From: Thermodesulfovibrionales bacterium
GTDB taxonomy: Bacteria; Nitrospirota; Thermodesulfovibrionia; Thermodesulfovibrionales; UBA1546
Assembly: GCA_919901705.1 (NCBI GenBank)
Contig: CAKKPR010000272.1
Span: forward strand, 12,370 to 28,279
Length of the DNA stretch: 15,910 nucleotides
Direction of reading: 5' to 3'
The notes under the pieces were generated by a model. The model searched no databases and was not told where the DNA came from. It saw only the letters and a list, made by a program, of their open reading frames with translations. Positions 13,166 through 15,910 of this stretch are shown piece by piece. A program made the translations under genes and the position numbers. Every line of letters begins with the position of its first letter. The first letter of the stretch is position 1.

Positions 13166-14305
13166 CTGATCCTGCAGAAACTGTTTCCAGTTCATGATAA
13201 GGATATTACCAAGCCTATAAGGCTCATCGGCATTGCAGACAACATGGCACGGCACATTCGGATAGTCTTCCTGAAAAGACTTTAATCCGGTAAGCTGCGA
13301 TGTAGTAATTGTTTTTGACCACTTTATCTCATAGGCGCCTGTAAGCTTGCCCGATTGTTCCATTATCAAATCTACTTCTGCTCCGGTGTTTGTCCGCCAA
13401 TAATACAGATTGATCATTTTCTGTGACATCTTTATCCATTTTATGGTTTCTACAATGATAAACTGTTCGAATAATCTTCCAAGAAGATACGGGTCGGAAA
13501 TGGCATGGTCATAACGGTTAATAATATTAGTAACGCCATTATCGAATAGGTAAAATTTGGGATGTCCTGAAAGGCGTTTCCGCAAGCTCTTTCTCCACGG
13601 CTCCAAACGAAACCCGATAAGGGTATCCGAGACGATTTCATAGTATGTCTTGACAGTCATGACAGCCTGTTGGCACTCACGCGCAATTGTAGAATAGTTT
13701 ACGATCTCGCCAAACTGACTGGCTGCCATATCAAGAAACTTTGAAAAAGCGCCTATCTGCCGGACAATACCCTCGGCCTGGATTTCTTCCCGGAGATAGA
13801 TATCAACATATGCGTTCAGAAGGTCAATCTTGTCGGTCTCTTTTTCAGTAAGAAAAACAGGAGGAAGCGACCCAAAACGCAGGAAATGCATAAGCTGGGC
13901 CTTCTCAGCAACTTCATTCCACATAAAAGGAAAAAGAAACCTTTGCACTGCCCGTCCGCCGAGGAGATTTGCATATCCACGCTTGAGTTTTCTTGCGCTT
14001 GAACCGGACATAATAAAGTGTAATGATGTGCTGTCAATAAGGTGCTGAACCTCATTCAAAAGTTCAGGGACGCGCTGTACTTCATCTATAAAGACATGCT
14101 TTATGCTTTTCTTTTTCTCCATGACTTCTTTTCTCAGAAGCGAGGGGTCTTTTGAATATTTAAAGAATTGCTCGCTCAGCAATAGATTGACATTATAAAT
14201 CTTGTCCTTGAAAACACTATTGATGAGAGTTGTTTTCCCTGATTGCCGGGGACCAAACAAAAAAAATGATTTGTCCGCAGGCAGCTTTAGTCTTCTATTA
14301 ACCAT
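13148..14305 (-). CDS. AAA-family ATPase with DUF4143 C-terminal domain
   Basis: The 385-residue protein has an N-terminal AAA_14 ATPase and a C-terminal DUF4143 domain. Walker A is FGPRQSGKTTL (about 17-27), Walker B is HVFIDEVQRVPELL (70-83) and sensor 1 is FIMSGSSARKL. The C-terminal part ends with YYWRTNTGAEVDLIME and GAYEIKWSK, which has the E...D-x-E-I-K pattern of PD-(D/E)XK-like folds. Such genes are abundant, patchily distributed and often move with accessory DNA. Their cellular job is not known. A promoter with operator-like inverted repeats lies directly upstream. A fragment of another member of the same family lies just past its 3' end in the opposite orientation. Confidence 0.9.
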   Translation of the reverse strand: MVNRRLKLPADKSFFLFGPRQSGKTTLINSVFKDKIYNVNLLLSEQFFKYSKDPSLLRKEVMEKKKSIKHVFIDEVQRVPELLNEVQHLIDSTSLHFIMSGSSARKLKRGYANLLGGRAVQRFLFPFMWNEVAEKAQLMHFLRFGSLPPVFLTEKETDKIDLLNAYVDIYLREEIQAEGIVRQIGAFSKFLDMAASQFGEIVNYSTIARECQQAVMTVKTYYEIVSDTLIGFRLEPWRKSLRKRLSGHPKFYLFDNGVTNIINRYDHAISDPYLLGRLFEQFIIVETIKWIKMSQKMINLYYWRTNTGAEVDLIMEQSGKLTGAYEIKWSKTITTSQLTGLKSFQEDYPNVPCHVVCNADEPYRLGNILIMNWKQFLQDQGKKRF

Positions 14306-14334
14306 GATGTAAAAGTGTAATACATATTTACATC
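14306..14334. promoter_or_regulatory. Inverted repeat next to the DUF4143 ATPase start
   Basis: GATGTAAA (14306-14313) and TTTACATC (14327-14334) are perfect 8-base arms around 13 bases. The site spans the -10 region and touches the start codon at 14305, so a bound protein would block expression. Confidence 0.5.
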
Positions 14335-14342
14335 GAAGTCAA
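14314..14342 (-). promoter_or_regulatory. Promoter of the DUF4143 ATPase gene
   Basis: On the minus strand TTGACT (14342-14337) and TACACT (14319-14314) are separated by 17 bases. Eight bases later comes the ATG at 14305, so the transcript would have almost no leader and there is no ribosome site. Confidence 0.5.
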
Positions 14343-14362
14343 CACCTTTATAATGAGGTGTT
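14341..14362. repeat. Small hairpin upstream of the ATPase promoter
   Basis: AACACCT and AGGTGTT form a perfect 7-base stem with an 8-base loop. It abuts the -35 box. It is not followed by a T run on either strand, so an operator is as likely as a terminator. Confidence 0.4.
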
Positions 14363-14379
14363 GGAGCAAAATAGAAATG

Positions 14380-14410
14380 TCCGGTTTTTGAATTGATATG
14401 AAAGGGTTTG
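14380..14410 (+). repeat. 31-bp direct repeat, copy A
   Basis: The copy begins TCCGGTTTTTGAATTGATAT and is 28 of 31 bases identical to copy B at 15826-15856, in the same orientation. The RES/Xre pair lies between the two copies. Confidence 0.7.
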
Positions 14411-14568
14411 TAAAGTTTTCAAGGTAATAACATGCTGAAAGTGGCGGAGAAAAAAATCTTGTTGTTCAGGGGAGTTGTAAGAAGAGAGTTTAGAGACGTT
14501 TGATTGGGTTTTTGTGCAGTGTCCAAAGCGCCGGACATGCCGATTGCGTTACTAGTAAATAGAAGACA

Positions 14569-15039
14569 TCAGGTTTCTTCTTTCCACATGCGCGGATCGT
14601 AACAGAAATCCTCAGGAGCAGAGATTTTTATTTTTTGAAAATAGGGATGGTGAGGGTTCAGGATAAAATTGCATTCCGAGGATATTAAGGCAGAAGGCGC
14701 CTTGAGCAGAGCGCTCTGACTTTTTGTCAACCATTCGGCCCCATATGCTTTCAATGTATCCGGCGCCGGGGTGTCTTTCCAATTATTCGGCAAAGAAGTA
14801 ATGGCGATTTCTTTTATTCTTATGTCGTCGGGAATTTCTATTTTAAAACATACGAACTGAATATTCTGTCCTTCATCGCCGATTTGAACAAATAGCTCAA
14901 GCGCGGCTAACGATTCGGTCTGAGCAGTATAAACAGCGGGAAACCCTTTGGGAGTCCAGCGCCCACCCTTTCTCCTGGCGCCTTCTCCATCAAAAGCCGA
15001 ATTTGTATATTTCTTTTTGGCAATACGCCAGCAAAGCAC
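14569..15039 (-). CDS. RES-domain toxin (NAD+ phosphorylase family)
   Basis: RES toxins deplete NAD+ in the cell. The 156-residue protein has the family core ARRKGGRWTPKGFPAVYTAQ (from about residue 21) followed by TESLAALELFVQ. This provides the conserved Arg, Tyr and Glu of the active site. The C-terminal NFILNPHHPYF block is also typical. Translation begins with GTG at 15039, overlapping the last base of the antitoxin gene, so the two are coupled. Nothing needed appears to be missing. Confidence 0.9.
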   Translation of the reverse strand: MLCWRIAKKKYTNSAFDGEGARRKGGRWTPKGFPAVYTAQTESLAALELFVQIGDEGQNIQFVCFKIEIPDDIRIKEIAITSLPNNWKDTPAPDTLKAYGAEWLTKSQSALLKAPSALISSECNFILNPHHPYFQKIKISAPEDFCYDPRMWKEET

Positions 15040-15512
15040 TAAACAAGAACCCCATATTCTATTTTCTCAAGCAAGTCCCCGACTTCCTGCGCGCCCGCCT
15101 CTGTCTGGATAACTTGAATCGGCGCCCTTCCTCCCAAGCCTCTCTGAGCCCTATGTAGCCATTTCCGCGCCATTTCCTCACTCTCAAGAACTGAAACAGC
15201 AAGAGCAAATATCCTTGCCATACGAAAAAGTCTGTCGCCCTCCGGGATGGATAGCTTCTCGTGAGAATCCCGCTTTCTCTGTAATGTTCTAAGGCTTATA
15301 CCCAAATAATCTGCAAATTCATTATCCGTAAGATTTAAGGCCGCTTTCACGAGGCGGACCTTACTATATGGAATTCCTTTCCGAATGATGGCGTCAAAGG
15401 TCAACATCCCTTTGTTTCTCTCCTGTGGCTTCATATCTGAATCCTTCAATCCTAATGTCCCGATAATCTTCTTCTTTATTTCTTCATTTTCAAAAGCCAA
15501 AGCGGCACTCAT
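15039..15512 (-). CDS. Xre/MbcA/ParS-type antitoxin partner of the RES toxin
   Basis: The start at 15512 is chosen because AGGAG lies seven bases upstream. It gives 157 residues beginning MSAALAFENEEIKKK; the longer open frame to 15584 would run over the promoter. The middle (about 50-82) is an Xre-like helix-turn-helix: LNLTDNEFADYLGISLRTLQRKR. The C-terminal domain (about 95-157) carries the toxin-binding block, with ARKWLHRAQRGLGGRAPIQV, TEAGAQEVGDLLEKIEYGV. The final residues of this antitoxin family insert into the toxin active site. It overlaps the RES gene by one base. It probably autoregulates through the palindrome over its promoter. Confidence 0.9.
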   Translation of the reverse strand: MSAALAFENEEIKKKIIGTLGLKDSDMKPQERNKGMLTFDAIIRKGIPYSKVRLVKAALNLTDNEFADYLGISLRTLQRKRDSHEKLSIPEGDRLFRMARIFALAVSVLESEEMARKWLHRAQRGLGGRAPIQVIQTEAGAQEVGDLLEKIEYGVLV

Positions 15513-15564
15513 TTGTTGCTCCTTTCCTGTTATGCCGGTTTCATTCCTATTGTCTTTTGACTTT

Positions 15565-15593
15565 ATTTTAACGACAAATGTCATTTAATGCAA
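15565..15593 (-). promoter_or_regulatory. Promoter and operator of the Xre/RES operon
   Basis: On the minus strand TTGCAT (15593-15588) and TAAAAT (15570-15565) are 17 bases apart. The spacer holds GACATTTGTC (15582-15573), a palindrome with 4-base arms, placed where a helix-turn-helix repressor would block RNA polymerase. The -35 match is weak. Confidence 0.45.
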
Positions 15594-15910
15594 GCAAAAT
15601 CAGATTTTTTTGCCAAGCCAATCCAGATTTCTTCTCGATCTTTGAGGACGTTGAATGGGGTGCTTGATCCCTTTCTATTTGTAATGGACAGGCGCACTAT
15701 CCCGATTAATTAGTATGTTGACTTTTGTTTTTCTCGGGTTAAAGATATAATCCAAAAGAGGCATGGGTTGTGAATATAAGTCTTAAGGATGAAGAAAAAA
15801 TAGGGCAGACACGAATAAAATTTATTCCGGTTTTTGAGTTGATATGAAAAGGCTTGGGCAGACATAGGTTGACACAGATACATTGACGTGCTTGCTTTTC
15901 AGTTTTTCCT
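15594..15910. other. Intergenic stretch without a convincing gene
   Basis: Together with the promoter before it, about 400 bases are free of genes. The stretch contains short AT-rich and T-rich runs, copy B of the 31-bp repeat, and a 25-codon frame from GTG at 15770 (NISLKDEEKIGQTRIKFIP, then VFELI) that ends inside copy B. That frame may be a gene remnant, but it matches nothing I recognise. Confidence 0.5.
15826..15856 (+). repeat. 31-bp direct repeat, copy B
   Basis: The copy begins TCCGGTTTTTGAGTTGATAT and differs from copy A at three positions. It lies about 310 bases upstream of the Xre antitoxin start, and copy A lies about 160 bases beyond the RES stop. Confidence 0.7.

Noticed and set aside
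14377..14538. ATGTCCGG and CCGGACAT as inverted ends of a small mobile element
   Set aside because: The arms are only 8 bases, 146 bases apart, and no target duplication or internal structure supports an element.
15719..15755. TTGACT followed by TATAAT as a promoter reading to the right
   Set aside because: The spacing is about 23 bases, too long for a sigma70 promoter, and no gene follows.
1..15910. CRISPR arrays, tRNA or rRNA genes, insertion-sequence transposases
   Set aside because: No regularly spaced repeats with spacers, no cloverleaf-like or rRNA-like sequence and no transposase motif was seen on either strand by eye.

Overview
The window looks like a bacterial chromosome of moderate GC, probably from an anaerobic or microaerophilic Gram-negative lineage. 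The queH/queA pairing, the SpoIID and SPOR wall proteins, a short folate-independent MetE-like protein and many short tandem repeats would fit Nitrospirota or a neighbouring phylum. That placement is inference and was not tested by any search.

Layout. Positions 1-854 (minus strand) hold the edge of a possible thioredoxin-like gene and an unrecognised 253-residue protein. Positions 998-8059 (plus strand) are a tightly packed, mostly overlapping run of eight genes: queH, a SpoIID/LytB protein, queA, a SPOR-domain membrane protein, phoH, a membrane HD phosphohydrolase, ybeY and hisF. QueA and QueH catalyse consecutive late steps of queuosine synthesis on tRNA. The SpoIID and SPOR proteins act on peptidoglycan. 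PhoH, the HD protein and YbeY are a familiar trio linked to RNA and ribosome metabolism and nucleotide signalling. Positions 8076-9524 (minus) carry a PilZ protein and a cysteine-rich PP-loop ATPase.

Positions 9629-11049 (minus) are accessory: a MazF-type toxin with its ribbon-helix-helix antitoxin behind an operator-like promoter, and an unrecognised protein with cysteine clusters. Then come a triple-hairpin repeat, tmk overlapping a short MetE-like methyltransferase, a plus-strand remnant of an AAA/DUF4143 ATPase, a complete minus-strand DUF4143 ATPase, and a RES/Xre toxin-antitoxin pair. A diverged 31-bp direct repeat occurs on both sides of the RES/Xre pair. The last roughly 400 bases hold regulatory sequence, one repeat copy and no convincing gene.

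The most unusual property is that short repeats have entered conserved genes without breaking them. Seven- or eight-base tandem arrays lie inside spoIID, queA and ybeY. One array forms both the stop codon of queH and the start codon of spoIID. A different, C/G-rich palindromic repeat encoding PPL-x-KGG peptides sits in the SPOR protein and at the N-terminus of Tmk. HisF carries an insertion bounded by direct repeats. phoH has lost a recognisable start codon although its N-terminal domain is still encoded.
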